NCBI RefSeq assembly: GCF_035083965.1
Contig: NC_089735.1
Coordinates: forward strand, 11,445,001-11,509,000
Origin: Branchiostoma lanceolatum
Taxonomy: Eukaryota > Chordata > Leptocardii > Amphioxiformes > Branchiostomatidae
Length of the DNA stretch: 64,000 nt
Direction: 5' to 3'
Below the pieces are notes generated by a model. The model had not been told where the DNA came from. It made no database searches and worked only from the letters and a program-made list of their open reading frames with translations. This document shows, one piece after another, positions 1 through 13,116 of this stretch (the first letter of the stretch is position 1; each line of letters begins with the position of its first letter). The position numbers and the translations under genes are program-made.

Positions 1-175
1 CTACTTCCCACTGCTAGGTGGCGCTGCAGTGAGAAAAAGGCGTTCTCAAACGTGACTAAGTTTGTATCCCCTCGCCTCTTCCAACAAAGAATTGTACCGT
101 TACTATCAATGTGTCATCCATTTTTGTACCAACTTAATGAAACTATTCACTGGCGTATTACATATACTTTGACAG

Positions 176-3100
176 CACTCTACAAGGAAGTTCTTGACAG
201 AGCGGCAGGCGTATCCGCCATTGCTACCAGACGACAACTGGCTAACATCCGGGACATGGCTTCGAGTAACCCGGATGGAGCTGTTGACGTCGTCACGCTA
301 ATGCGCAGAATCACGCTGGAAATCGGAAACCGGCTTTTTCTGGGTGTCAACATTGAAAATGGTAGCATTCTTTAGATATTTTGTCATAGATTTGTATCTG
401 TGCGAAACTATCAAAAATGTTGTTACTTTGAATTGAACAATACCTGAAACATACCAGCCATAAAGCATTTTCTAGAGCTGTATCAAAGTTCTAGATCTGT
501 TTGGCAAAATAAGTGCTTTGGTCAACATAGACGTTTCCATCTTAGAGACTTTCCTTTGAATTAACTACAGTTTTTCATGCGACAAGCATGCAACATGATG
601 CACAGATCAACAATGGTTTTATACTTTGCCATTCACCATGATTTAGATCTGGAGGTGGTGAACAAAATCAACGGTTATTTCGCTGCTTGGGAGTTCTTCA
701 TGATACGACCCACGGTGCTGCAGCTGGTATATCCCAGCCTGTACAGGAAACACAAGGCATCGGTGTAAGCGTTTTCTATTTGTGCAAAGTTGTTGTCATT
801 AAGCTGCATGTAATGAATTGAAAGGATAACGATGTTGAATGGTACGCAGAATTACAACATAAGAAAATTCATGTATTTCTGGTCAAAGCAGCTTACGAAT
901 GAGATGATTACTGTCTTGTCTGATCTTCTTCATCAACTGATCATTAAGTAATTTTTTCTAGCATGAGGAGATGAATCTCACTTGTACGTCTTTCCAGACG
1001 AATCTTCTAAGATCTTCTTCAATTATACTGACCCACAAACGTGCATCACGTGACTAAAGGTATTTTCTTTTCAGGAGAGCTTTGCAAGACGTAGTAGGCA
1101 AACTGGTGGATAAAAAGAGGGCCGTCATGAATGGAGACGAGGCCGAGGAAGAATTCAGCATCCCCAAAGGCGAACATGACTTTGCCGCTGCACTCATCGA
1201 GGCGCAGGTAATCACGTGTTCATCACGTGTTCATCACGTGTTCATCACGTGTTCACCACATGTTCATCACGTGTTCATCATGTGTTCATCACGTGTTCAA
1301 AATATCAAACATCAGGAAATCACGGAGTCATCACGTGTTTAAGGATACTCTACCACCATTGTCGTTCCAAAAATATAATAGAAATATTCGAATGACTGAA
1401 CAAAGATAGTAGAAAACAATAAGCGATTCATAATGTGTAAGACCGAAAGCCAACAAAATCTTGTCACGTCAAATATATCAATTGTATAGGCTGCTAATAA
1501 AAGAGGCAATAGGTACATGTCTACACTATTCCGATGATGTTACTGAAAAACAATTGCTAGAAATAATACACCAGGCCAAAATTTAGCAGCGAGATAGGAA
1601 AGCCTTATCACTGCAATGTTGTGATTGTGTCCCTGTGATAAACAATATGTATATGTCATACTTTATCCATCACTAATACCAGTTGTTTGTTCTGCAGGAA
1701 AGTGGTCAGTTGTCCGCCTTCTGTGTTCGACAGTGCATGACAGAAATGCTGGTGGCCGGTCCGGACACCATGTCGGTCAACATCTACTTCATCCTGCTGC
1801 ACATAGCCGAGCATGGTCTGGAGGACGGGATACTTGCTGAAATCAGGGAAGTTGTCGGTACGTATAATCAATTTCTTACAGGTTTGCGATTGCAAAACCT
1901 ATAAGATTTCTTCGGCGTTCATGAGTTATACTCTCCAACAGATAAATGAGTCTGTCCGACTGTTTTTTTTTAACGTTTTCAGGCGTTTTTGTCCCGTTTT
2001 CTTAATGTCTGTGTTGCGACATAAAGAAAACGGGACAAAATTTGGAAATCCCGGCAAAAACGCATAAAACACGTTAAAACCAGCTGGACCCATTCCTCTG
2101 CTTGGAGAGTACATGAGGGCCGCCATATTGGATTTTATGAGGTCGTGCTCGTGCCATCTTGTTTTGGATTGGATTTGATTTTTCACCGAGTAGAGTTATA
2201 TCGACAATCAAACCAGTCGACATATCCTTTTGCATATACTTCACCCTACTTTATTTCCATTTGTCTATTTGTACCTACATAAAGGTATGGAGTTAAATGA
2301 CAATGATTAGTAATTAACACACAAACTAAAGATGATAAAGTCAGTGACAAAATAGATCTTGTTTCCATTGTACAAAAGATTGATCTCAAAATGCTGCATG
2401 ATTTCCATTTAGGAGACAGAGATCCAACGAGAGAAGATCTCAACAAGATGGCCTTCCTCGATCACGTGATCAATGAGAGCATGCGCACAAGGCCAGTGGT
2501 CACTTTCGTCATGCGCCATGCTGAAGAGGAAGATCACGTGGACGGTTACGTTATACCGAAGGGGGCCAATGTGATTGTCAACTTAGTTGCCGTGCACCAA
2601 GACCCTCGTCACTTTGCCGAGCCTGAAAATTTCGATCCAGATCACTTCAAAGAAAAGGTTAGGAATTGAAACAAGCACCATACTATACTCTCATGCATTA
2701 CAATCTGAATCTGAATCGGTAAACCGGCATAACAATCCTTCCACGTAATACACCACCTTCAAAGGCACGCAGCTGGTTACATCACACCAAACGAGTTGTC
2801 ACACCTAAACCATTCATATCTAACTGTAACTGTCGTTTGAAGCTATCTCATTAACAGGCCACGTCTAATTATTTGATAGCAACTTGTTCCATTCTGCTGT
2901 ATTTTCCCACAGAAACAAATTTTTAACGCGTCGATTGTGGGTTGATGATAGCAGTAATGAACAATGAAGATATGATAAGAGCTGTTTGCTTCAACCACAC
3001 AAAAAGCTGTGTTGATAATCTAAACGATAATGTTTCGTTTCAGGTGCCTTCTACCCAGTTCATGCCGTTTGGCCTCGGCGTTCGCTCTTGTGTGGGCCGA

Positions 3101-3265
3101 ACCATTGCGCCCGTTCAGATGAAAGCTGTCCTCATCACGCTACTGCGCATGTACCAACTGTGCCCGTCACGTGATCACAAGAGCCTCGATGTGAGCCGAA
3201 ACCTATCCGAGCACCCCACGGAGCCTGGCTACATGTTTCTGTACCCAAGGGTGGAGAAAATCTAA
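176..3265 (+). CDS. CYP19: Cytochrome P450 family 19 (aromatase), 5'-truncated by window edge
   Basis: Aromatase converts androgens to estrogens as an ER-membrane haem monooxygenase. Visible coding exons are 176-361 (5' boundary uncertain; 201 is an alternative acceptor), 647-764, 1075-1207, 1698-1857, 2413-2657 and 3044-3265 (stop TAA). All junctions are AG/GT and the phases join in frame. Diagnostic motifs are the I-helix AGPDTMSV with the aromatase-type Asp-Thr pair (vertebrate AAPDTMSV), the K-helix ESMR (ExxR), the meander around PENFDPDHF, and the haem loop FGLGVRSCVGR with the Cys thiolate ligand. The segment NKINGYFAAWEFFMIRP parallels vertebrate KIQGYFDAW. The N-terminal membrane anchor and roughly the first 170 residues must lie upstream of base 1. 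No inactivating change is seen. Assignment to CYP19 rather than a generic P450 rests on the I-helix and the overall alignment. A possible poly(A) signal AATAAA lies at about 4517. Confidence 0.9.
1208..1345. repeat. Tandem 11-bp repeat with CACGTG E-box palindromes in a CYP19 intron
   Basis: Starting at the splice donor of the exon ending at 1207, the unit TCATCACGTGT is repeated about eight times, with two degenerate copies (CACATG and CATGTG cores). One further CACGTG lies near 1335. CACGTG is the canonical palindromic E-box core for bHLH factors. Whether it is functional or only a minisatellite cannot be decided here. The array keeps the reading frame open past the donor, giving a spurious extension. 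Confidence 0.8.
1967..2079. repeat. Short palindromic MITE-like element in a CYP19 intron
   Basis: Two arms of about 45-50 bp fold on each other: the left arm contains GTCCCGTTTTCTT and the right arm its complement AAGAAAACGGGAC, with AACGT..ACGTT-type ends. No coding content. A foldback or MITE remnant is inferred; no target duplication was identified. Confidence 0.5.
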
Positions 3266-3459
3266 GCGCTTTAGGTTGAGTCACTAAACTGTCCAATGGC
3301 CTGGCGTTCACCTTGCATTCTCTGATAAGCACTCACCACTTAAGAGGAAAGAGAATGGGAGTTTTACTCACACTACCAGTTGACTAGCCCCGTACCGTAG
3401 TAGCCTGAATGACCCAAGGGCTACAGAGAGAGAGAGAGAGAGAGGGGGGGAGAGGGAGA

Positions 3460-3517
<58 letters not shown>

Positions 3518-4585
3518 AAGAGAAAGAGAGAGAGAGAAACGGAAGTGGGCATCGCCTCTATACGACAGAATGCGTTGATGGAATTTTAACTAACTTTTCA
3601 TAAAGTTGCTAGTATATGGACATAGACAAGACAATCGTATATGTTTTAACTTTGGGCAGACAATTGTTTATTCGGAAAAATGTCATGCTAGACCTATCAA
3701 TACACGGTTGCTATGTATTTGTGCTTTGATCACGTATGATGTCAGCAATTTTGCAAACTGATGACAAAAGATACTTCTATCCAAGCAGTGTCTTGCTATG
3801 CCACCGCTGATCGCCAGGAGGCACTTTGCTGTACACTTGTCATGAATCGACACAGTTCAACATTTGTTGTAAGGTTATGAACAAATCCCAGAAGGTTAAG
3901 GCAGTGAGGGCCAATACAACACGCACTGGAGACAACGTTTTGGCTGAGCAAGAAAACCGTAATTATGCAAGTTATCCCAATGATACCGATAGTTGAGTGT
4001 TTCACCTTTACGCATACATTTTGCAAACATGATGCTTGCCAAAATATGTCTCTTAGTATTCATAGGGCACATGGTATTTTGGAAGTTCTAGTCGATAAAA
4101 CTTGTCACTTCTACCAGTACTAGTATTTGACATCTACAACTAGTAACACAAACCAGGTGCATAAGAACTACTCATATATAACAGCACACCAGCCCTCAGA
4201 CAGTCTAGTAGTACCCTACCTATAGTCTATTTATCACCAGCAATGTATAAGCACTTATCATACCTGATATCGTGAGCATTCTTAACACTTTGTATAGTTA
4301 TTCCTGCCATATCCTCGTTCTCAGAGTTTCCCTGTATTCATTCATACGTATTTTTACTAATTTCAGTCTTTGGTTCGGATGAACGGGTGTTGTTGTGCAG
4401 TCTAGGGTTTACTTTAACTCACTCTGTCTGTCTTACTTATGAATACTTACAATAACTCATGCCTATACAATACTATTCTAGTAGTTCTATATATATGTGC
4501 ATTTCTGGATGTGCCGAATAAAAGGCTCATGCTATATATCTATAATCTCTAGTATCATCTGTCAGAAGGCCGGCATCTGAACGAT
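3266..4585. other. Intergenic region between CYP19 and the first Ly6-like gene
   Basis: No supported exon. It holds the (GA)n tract at 3421-3538 and a possible AATAAA signal at about 4517. The two flanking genes converge here (CYP19 +, Ly6-1 -), so this is presumably 3' UTR and intergenic sequence. Confidence 0.6.
3421..3538. repeat. (GA)n microsatellite
   Basis: Nearly pure GA/AG dinucleotide with a few G-runs and AAAG variants, about 160 bp after the CYP19 stop codon. The translated ORF over it is low-complexity RE repeats and is not a gene. Confidence 0.9.
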
Positions 4586-5035
4586 TTACCCTCGTATCCA
4601 CATGCAGATGGTGGCGATGATGAAGCATATGGTGATACTAAGGGTCAGGGGTTTGATTCCAGCAGCGGAGTTGCAGCCATCCGCGCCACACCAGGAGTAG
4701 CAGTGCCGGGCAGAGCCTTGGTTCACACAGTACGGGGTTTTCGCTTCCTTTGCGCAGCCTCTGTCCACGGCATGGGGGATGCCTGCAGCAAGGAAAGAGA
4801 GAGATTAAAAAACACCCTCCTAAAACATGTGATATGAACACGCGCACACACTGCTGCGATGTCAGTTCAGCACCAAGGACATGTCAGCCACTGTTATCGT
4901 ATGGGAGTATGAGGGTGCCACCTCGGAACAAACCACAGTGATTGTAGGCGTGTTAGTTCTACCTAAAATGCAATTTAGATCTATCAATTGTTTAGTTGGT
5001 TCGTTAGCTAGTTGGTTCGTTAGCGCGCGCGCACA

Positions 5036-5085
<50 letters not shown>

Positions 5086-5410
5086 CACTCACTCACACTC
5101 AGGCAGACATGCAGGCATTCTTTCCATCAAAGTACAAGACCTGATAGACTGCAGTACTTACTTGAGTCTCTGGGTGTGCTCTGTTGGATGTAGCAGAAGT
5201 CGTGCCCGTCAGGACAGTCCTGCATGCCCAGAAGCAAGTAGTTGTAGGAACAAGGCGTGGAATGCTTGATCTCAGGACCTCCCAGGCCCACACACATGTA
5301 GCATTTTCTAGCTTCGCCTGCAAACAACAACAAGGCAATTAGAGATAGCAGACTTCATGTGGGTCATAAACACAAGAAAACACGCAAAGAAACACACACA
5401 CAAACTCACA

Positions 5411-5444
<34 letters not shown>

Positions 5445-5933
5445 GCAAAAATCAATCAATCAAACGAACGAATGACGGACTGTCACAAACAGACAGGCAC
5501 ACCAAAAGCAAATACTTCATTACCCTGGGGGTGAAGTAACTAGAAAAAACACGTGGTTTACCTTTTCAGAATTTCACTGAACGAAACGTCTACTCGTGCT
5601 CGATTTTGCTATCTTATATTCTCTTGACCCCTTGTATGTCTACGTATACATGTTTTGAATTGCTGCAAATGCGGATAGTGAATCCTTTCGACAACAGTAA
5701 ACATTGATGGGCATGGCAAATCTTGGCAACAATTTCTAAACGTTTAGTCGAATTTTGTGGCTTGCTTACACGATACAACATACATATGTATCTACATTGG
5801 ACGAAACGTAACGTTAGCGTGTGTCCTTGGCGCATATAGCGGAGAAGTTACCTGGCACAGCCAGCATAGCTAGCAGGGTAGCAGTAACCAAGGCTCCCGC
5901 AAACATGACTGGAATCCTGCCCAAAGCTGTCAT
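4586..5933 (-). CDS. Ly6/uPAR-like small secreted, probably GPI-anchored protein (copy 1)
   Basis: Three exons on the minus strand: 5933-5852 (signal peptide), 5317-5162 and 4782-4586 (stop TAA), predicted 144 aa. Both introns are phase 1. Exon 1 encodes a hydrophobic leader (MFAGALVTATLLAML), with a second in-frame ATG at 5906. The mature part begins EARKCYMCVG with the CxxC that opens Ly6/three-finger domains. Exon 3 contains VDRGCAK, YCVNQ, HCYSWC and the closing GCN. About ten cysteines are followed by a hydrophobic C-terminal tail (ITICFIIATICMW), the usual GPI-attachment layout. Ly6 proteins typically act at the cell surface as receptor modulators; the partner is unknown. Family assignment is by cysteine pattern, not a profile search. 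Two paralogues lie at 17.6-20.2 kb and 30.9-32.0 kb. Confidence 0.78.
4851..5030. repeat. Arm 1 of a dispersed inverted repeat (intron 2 of Ly6-1)
   Basis: This segment is found again in inverted orientation at about 6345-6545. Shared words include TGCGATGTCAGTTCAG, GGACATGTCAGCC and CCTAAAATGCAATTTAGATC. The two arms bracket exons 1 and 2 of Ly6-1. It may be a repeat family or a local inverted duplication. Confidence 0.7.
5035..5095. repeat. (CA)n microsatellite
   Basis: Nearly uninterrupted CA dinucleotides in intron 2 of Ly6-1. A second CA-rich tract lies at about 5396-5442 in intron 1. Short ORFs over these tracts are artefacts. Confidence 0.9.
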
Positions 5934-6344
5934 CTCTCTGGTCCTGTTAGAGTCCTATATCTGCCGCCTTGAACGCTGGGATGGCTCCTTAGCATTTACC
6001 TGGAGGGAGAGATATAAATAGACACAGTCAAACCTGGCCAACCACTTTGCATAGTCAACCAACTCAAGTCACAGGCCACATTAAAACAGCCTCGTCTAAT
6101 TTTGAATAGTTAGGACCCTCTTGTTTTGAGCATTCCACCCCTCACCAACCCTTTTCCCCAGTCCTTTGAGTGGTTGTTGAGACCAAATTTGACTGTACAA
6201 AGAAGCAAGAAAGCAAGGCACACACGTAGGTGGGACACGGTACTGTAATGAGTGGGTGTACCCAACTATTCGATACCATACTATTTCCCTCCATTTCATA
6301 ATTTGTTCCTTCAATTATTCAACGAATCAATCAATCAACCGATT

Positions 6345-6545
6345 GACCAATTAACTGACTAGCTAACGAACCTACTAAACCATTGATAGATCTAAATTGC
6401 ATTTTAGGTACAACAAACACCCCTACAATCACCGTGGTTTGTTCCGAGGTGGCACCCATTAACTCCCATACGATAACGTTGGCTGACATGTCCTTGGTTC
6501 TGAACTGACATCGCAGCAGTGTATGATCTTCCATACCTTGTGCGT
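6345..6545. repeat. Arm 2 of the dispersed inverted repeat, upstream of Ly6-1
   Basis: Reverse-complement copy, imperfect, of 4851-5030. It lies 5' of the Ly6-1 start codon at 5933. No other gene-like signal is seen between 5934 and 6868. Confidence 0.7.
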
Positions 6546-6878
6546 AGTGCTGCAAACCGTATTAAAGACACCATACCTAATACAGTAAACGTTGGTTTTC
6601 TGTCGAAAGCACATTTCCTCTGATCCACCGTTACGTTTTATGTATTCCTCACATCTTCGCATTATTGATGTCAACGCGCTACCGATGGTCCTCGTCACCT
6701 AATAACCACGACTCAATAGACCTGATTTTAATCATATTAACCAACTGGGTCAGTGGGTTTTCTAGGATTATAAATGATACGACTGAAAATGTATTTCTCC
6801 GCCATATGGCCTTCGCATATGCTCTGCTATTCAGTAGTTCGTGGCTTGACTTCCTTTGATTATCGTGTCTCTTTCTGG

Positions 6879-8316
6879 GTCCCCCGAAAGTGCGAAATGG
6901 AACGAAATGGAACGAAATGGAACGAAATGGAACGAAATGGAACGAAATGGAACGAAATGGAACGAAATGGAACGAAATGGAACGAAATGGAACGAAATGG
7001 AACGAACTAAAACATATGTAACATTATGAAATGAAATACCAGGAGATAGCGAAATATAAAGAACGTTGTAACATTCACAGTAGACAGGAACAGGAAGTAA
7101 ATACATGATATAACGTGTTTTATTTCTTGAATCTGTTTGATAATAGTAAATACAACGTTTTTGCCGCGTTTGTGTGGCTAGATTCTTCCCTGAAAATGGG
7201 AGCGCCGCGTGCAAAGAGATCCACCGCTCTTCCTTTGTGTTTACCAACTATCTGCAAATGAACAGCTGAAAATAGCAGGGAAAACAAGCAAACGGAACTG
7301 AGTATCGAAGTAAGGGCTAGATTATACAGAAGTTGGTGGTAACATTGCATCTCATAATTCACCAAGAGAGAATGAGGCAAGCGTAATTTCATTATTCATA
7401 CAGCGTGTTTGCGTGTTGCAAATGGAGCCCCGCATGCAAATGAACCGCCAATGTTGCCAGCGCATCGGAACTGTGCACGTGGGCCGGCGTGCTACCGACA
7501 GGTTGAATCAAACTCCGACTTCAAAGTTTTATTTACAAACGGTTTTAGTCCATAACTAATACGTAGCTGCATATCTCCGCAACAACGATTTTTATACAAC
7601 CAATTGTTCGGCTGGTCGGCTGTCGGAGAATGGACCCTTCCGTTAATGACATTTCACACTCCATTCAATCACGGACATGGACTGAGAACTACCTCTGAAG
7701 ACATTTCTGCTTCCTTGTTCACGACAAAACAAAGGGAGGGTGTGAACGAGCAGGACATGTATTTCACAGATCACACAACACGCAAACACGCTGTATAAAT
7801 AATGAAATTACGCTTGCCTCATGCCCTCTTGGTGAATTATGAGATGCAATGTTACCACCAACTTCTGTATAATCTAGTCCTTACTTCGATACTCAGTTCC
7901 ATTTGCTGGTTGTCCCTGCTATTTGCAGCAGGTCATTTGCAGATAGTTGGTAAAATCAAGGAAGAGCGGCCGAGCTCTTTCCACGCGGCGCTCCCATTTT
8001 CAGGGAAGAATGTAGCCACACAAACGCGGCAAAAACGTTGTATTTACTATTATCAAACAGATTCAAGAAATAAAACACGTTATATTATGTATTTACTTCC
8101 TGTTCCCGTCTACTGTGAATGTTACAACGTTCCTTATATTTCGCTATCTCCTGGTATTTCATTTCATAATGTTACATATGTTTTAGTTCGTTCCATTTCG
8201 TTCCATTTCGTTCCATTTCGTTCCATTTCGTTCCATTTCGTTCCATTTCGTTCCATTTCGTTCCATTTCGTTCCATTTCGTTCCATTTCGTTCCATTTCG
8301 CACTTTCGGGGGACCG
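6879..8316. mobile_element. Long-TIR foldback transposon with mirrored 10-bp satellite arrays
   Basis: The element has two inverted arms of about 540 bp (6879 to about 7420 and about 7777 to 8316) around a unique centre of about 355 bp. Termini are GTCCCCCGAAAGTGCG on the left and its complement followed by CG on the right. Just inside each end is an array of eleven copies of a 10-bp unit, CGAAATGGAA on the left and TTCCATTTCG on the right. The direct repeat CTCTTTCTGG flanks the element (6869-6878 and 8317-8326) and looks like an 8-10 bp target-site duplication. Such a length suits hAT-like or Mutator-like non-autonomous elements, but the superfamily is unresolved. No transposase was found; the ORFs at 6831-7247 (-) and 7802-8431 (+) are arm translations of each other. 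Confidence 0.85.
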
Positions 8317-11300
8317 CTCTTTCTGGGCCGACGAAACCCTAGAGGCCCGTTCAATGGCGACATTGTACGGTTTGATGTCTAAAACACATGCCTTAATGCG
8401 CAGTGGCACCGCTACAGTTCACCACGCGTGAACGACATACATAATTAACGTCCTCGCGCTATTCCCAGCAAAATTCGATATAAGACCTCGTCCCTTATCG
8501 TTACTCAAACCAATAAAACAAAACCGGACTGAATTCCATTTTGATCACACCCTTATGTGGGGAGGAAAGATTGAATTACTGATCACTGTGTAATGTTCTT
8601 GTCACCTGTACGATCCTCTTAGTACCCAGCAATCAATCTAGTGTGGTAAGCTGGGTTACTTTAAGTTTGTTGTGAAGGGGAAGTTACTTTAAGGGCTGCT
8701 AGGTTCACATGTCTTACTTAGATGTCTGACAGTGATACATGTCAGCAGAAAAAGGCAGTATCCAAAGGACCAACAAGTATCCAATAGGCCACCGGTAGAT
8801 CTGCTTTGAGATTAGTATTTGGCCGTGTAGTTGGTAAAACCGTCCTTCGGTATAACACACCCGCTTCTTTATCTGTATCCGTATAGCCGGTAAGACCGCA
8901 CTTCGGCGTAATACAGCAGTTAAGAGCTACATGTGTGGATTTAATGGGTTTTCGCCCCAAGTCACTGCCAAGTAAAAGTTGCTACGCTCAGCAAATCCCA
9001 TCATCGGCCTAAATGGACTTCTAGCTGACATCTGTTTCCTGCCATAGCAACGCAATGGTGCTATTTCACTTCATAGGAGCTGGCAGTTCGATGTTTTCTG
9101 TCGGAGAGCAGATATAATCGATCATTTTTGCGTACCGTTATCATAAATATTTGAAGAAGTCATAAACGTACCAATGTGTGGTGAACAGGCTAGTCACGAA
9201 CACACAATCACACAAAATCTTTAACAAAAAAACGGCGCTATTTCATCCAGGATATTTACTACAGTATACAATAATACACTTTCTAACCGAATGCTTGTAT
9301 ATCAAGCTTGAAATAGTTTTGTAGTTGTAATAACACTGAAACCTACTCAAGCATACTGGGAACCGTAACTAGTGGAATGAAATGCTATTAAGAACACATA
9401 GACCATAAAGTTTCATTGCAAATTGGTGCACGCAGGCTAATTTCAAGTGAGCAACAACTAATTGATAATGTACAAGCAATGAGTAAGTGAATGTACACTT
9501 GACACAAACACTGAATAAAAACTACGTCGCTAGCCTATGATAACTTGTGAGGTTCCATATCTACGTTACTGAGGTGGCGGACTTATATGAATACAAATAA
9601 GTCTGGAGATTCAGAGATAACACCAGCGGTAATCCTACCTCATACCTGATCTCTACATGTATGTGAAAATAAGTCCTTCCCCGGTGACTATCATAGAAGC
9701 ATGGCAGTTCCAATAGATTGTTGCCTTGACATATAGTCGATAGATTCTCGCACGAACGGTACAAACTGGTCGGGGGAACACAGAGGCCAATCAATGGGCG
9801 TCAGGAATAGAGTCAAAGGTTGTTCCAGACATGTCTTCTTCTTTTTTTAAGAAGGGGAAATAAGGACACTCTGTCGTCTTATCATATTCTGTACAATCAT
9901 CTCAAAATCCTCTCGACATTTCTGTAGCAGCCAATTTCACAGGCTGCTGACTTGGCAACCCTATGAGAGCCAGTGGAATCTCTTGGCAAGCATGTTCAGT
10001 AAATGTAGTCGGCATGAATGACTAGAATGACAACAATGATGCTACGATGCCCATCTGTGACCTCTAATATCCTGAGGAAACGATTCTGGATAATTTCTGC
10101 TGACATGTCTTACTGTCAGGCTCCGTGCTAACGTTATAAGTGGTTAATCTGCAACAGGCTTGAGTACAACCCTGTCAGTGCCTCTAGCGTAGCATTGGAT
10201 AGTCTGCATCCCAAATTCTGCCAATTTCCGATATTCTGCTGATATATTCCACTTTTCTCGAGTTTTCTTGCCACACAACTTATTAAACGTCGTGCTAAAG
10301 GTGAAAATTTGTATACGTTATAGATGACTCCTTCATTAACACTGACTATATTGATAGACAGAAAAGGTAGTGTGATCAATAATTTAGATTCAGGAATTGC
10401 TCTCAATGGACGTTAAGGTTGATTCCTTGAATTACACAATAACTTTTCACATGGGATTAAATAGCGAACAGCAATATTTGGGCCTTCAAAACTGTGGTAA
10501 TATACACGTGTATGATATAAATTCCATTGATATCAAAGAGGGGATAATTCTTGAATCTGATATTGTATATTTCGTTCCCTCACAGAAACGATGTCTTTGT
10601 CTGTAAGTATTATCTAATACTTAGATGTTTATAGAAACCCAAAATCATCTATCAAAGCTATAGAATATTACCTGTCATATAGATTTTCTAGGAACTCTAC
10701 TTCTTTATCAGAGTTCTGTATAGAATACTACAGACATTATAACATATCTTATACATTACATGTACAGAACAGTCACGCAACACAAGGACCACACAATTCA
10801 ATCTTATTGGGGGGGGGGGACAAATGAAAACGGTAATATACCCAAAAAAAACATGTACAGTTACGGGTAATTGCTGAGACCTTCTTAAGTATGGGAAAGC
10901 ACAGTTCCATTGCTTGTAAGAAATCTTTGATCATCAGTAATGTTATGCACTGAGAAACAAGGCTTCATCGAACCTTCACCAAACGTACATCATACAGGCG
11001 TATGTTTGTACTACAATGGAGAAACCTCAGATACTGAAGGAAAAATAAAACTTGCTATGTATGTACCTACATATACCTTGCGAAAATCTAACCTAACACG
11101 TACCGCAAGAAGCAGTTTTCGTGCATTTGCATAAACTTAAGCAGATAGAGCTCACGGAAAGAGACCGCCGCGATTATGGGTTTCGCCCATTCTTTTATGT
11201 ACCGTCAGATGGAGAGAAATCGCCCCGCCCCAGTTACCAATACGTTCCTCGTATCTCCTTTATAAAACCTACATCCCACAATATTTTGGGATATCTTGGG

Positions 11301-13116
11301 AACATTCAGATATCATTTAGATAACAGGTTATACCAAGGTGATGTGCTTAGAGTAAGACGTACCTTAAGAAGGTGTCCCCGTACCTGCTACCTCATACCG
11401 GTACCGGCGCCCTGACATCCGTGGTGCGCAGATTGATGGTACCGATACGGGACTGCAAGGCCGACCCCTTCACCGGCTCAGCTACCACAGGCAACGGGGA
11501 TTGAACCTTAATTCATCAATGGTCCTTGTAGCTATGGTATTGTCTACCATGGTAATTCTGAATGGGTAGTATTTTAGGTGTTTGTGCTTTATGAAGACAA
11601 TTATCGTTTCGACTTATCCTGATTGTTAAATAGAAGCATTTAAGTCTTCAAGAATCCCCTGTATTCTCCATGAGAGAAATGAACAGCCCCCTGTATTTAA
11701 AATCAATAAGACGTCGTATTGGGCTGTACGTTAAGTATGGGAGGGAACGACCATTGTCTAGCTTGCAGGGTGCGGGGTGAAATTTTAACGATATTTTACT
11801 AGACGTCGCTTCAGATATACATAGTATTACATGTATGTACGGTTCTCAATTGAAAAAAATTCTCTTTGAGTCTTTTGTAAAGGTGGGAAATCTACTTTTA
11901 TCGTGTATTTGGTACAGATAACGTTTGACTTAGATCAGCTCCAATCACCACATTTATGAATGGTCCCTAACAAATACTACCATTTGTGTCCCAAATATTC
12001 AACCTGGTTGTGATCTATAGTTATTATACTCGTTCTCTGATATGCAGAGACGAATTACTTACCCGGTAATGTGCGCCGGAAATGTTCGCTACAAACGCAA
12101 CTAATGCAGCGGTCCTGACGATAAAAGCAGTTTGGGAAACGATCTGATCTGTTGTATAATTCGTTCTGTGTTTCTCTAGGGATATCATCTGTCCACTCGC
12201 AATATAGCCCTCGTGGCGTGACGCGGAAGAATCAAAGCGAACCGAACGTCAGAAAAATGAATCTATCTGATGATATATACTTTTAAAATGTTCAATACCG
12301 GCAAATTAATATAGTTATCTCTTACTTACTACTATGGTTTTCATTTTCTATCAATTCAGTTTTCCTTTCGGTTGTCTTTTGATGCGTAAAGGAGGCCTAG
12401 CATGGACTTTATTGAAACGTATTGCTAAGAAAAAGAAAAGCCATTTGATTGCTGACTGGCTTTTGTATCTAACTCTTCCTTTATTTCTTTGGCATAGTGC
12501 CTTTTCTACTATGGACATGGCAGAATGATCAAACGTTCGTTTGCGTGCCAAAAAGCTGACAATGGAAGTCATGCATACAAATTTGTTTCAAAGGGTCTTA
12601 ATTCAACATACACTGCGTGGGACTTAAGAACCCGCTATCATGAACTACCTGACACTGATCAAGGCACATTGAATACCAAGTCTTATAAGTACACGAACTA
12701 ACGATTTCATACGCAGATAATTGGATTTTAAGTGCAGTGAATCGAAGAGGCAGCGGTACTTCATGTCAGATGGTCTCACGTGATCCACGCTGCTAGACCA
12801 GGTCTATTGATCGCTGCATGTGGAACGAGGTCACCTCGATATGTAGCAATAATCAATGCATCAAAGATTATCATAGATTTTACATCTAACGTTATGAATG
12901 TAACGTTATACTTCAGTCACAATTGTTTTAGCCATCATAAGTTTTTAAAACGTGTTTAGTATTTAAGACGAGAAAGCTTTGATGCGTTACTCCATGTATA
13001 CGTATTCACCAGTCGTAGCCGGGAAATGAATACTAGTGCTGCGGAAGAAATTGTATTCCACAGTGAGCTTGCCTTAGCTACAACATTGCCTTTGTTTGTG
13101 CGTAATGAAGGGTTGA

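Noticed and set aside
7802-8431. 209-aa plus-strand ORF and its 138-aa minus partner at 6831-7247
   Set aside because: Both are translations of the inverted arms of one foldback element, including the 10-bp satellite; no conserved domain and no splice context.
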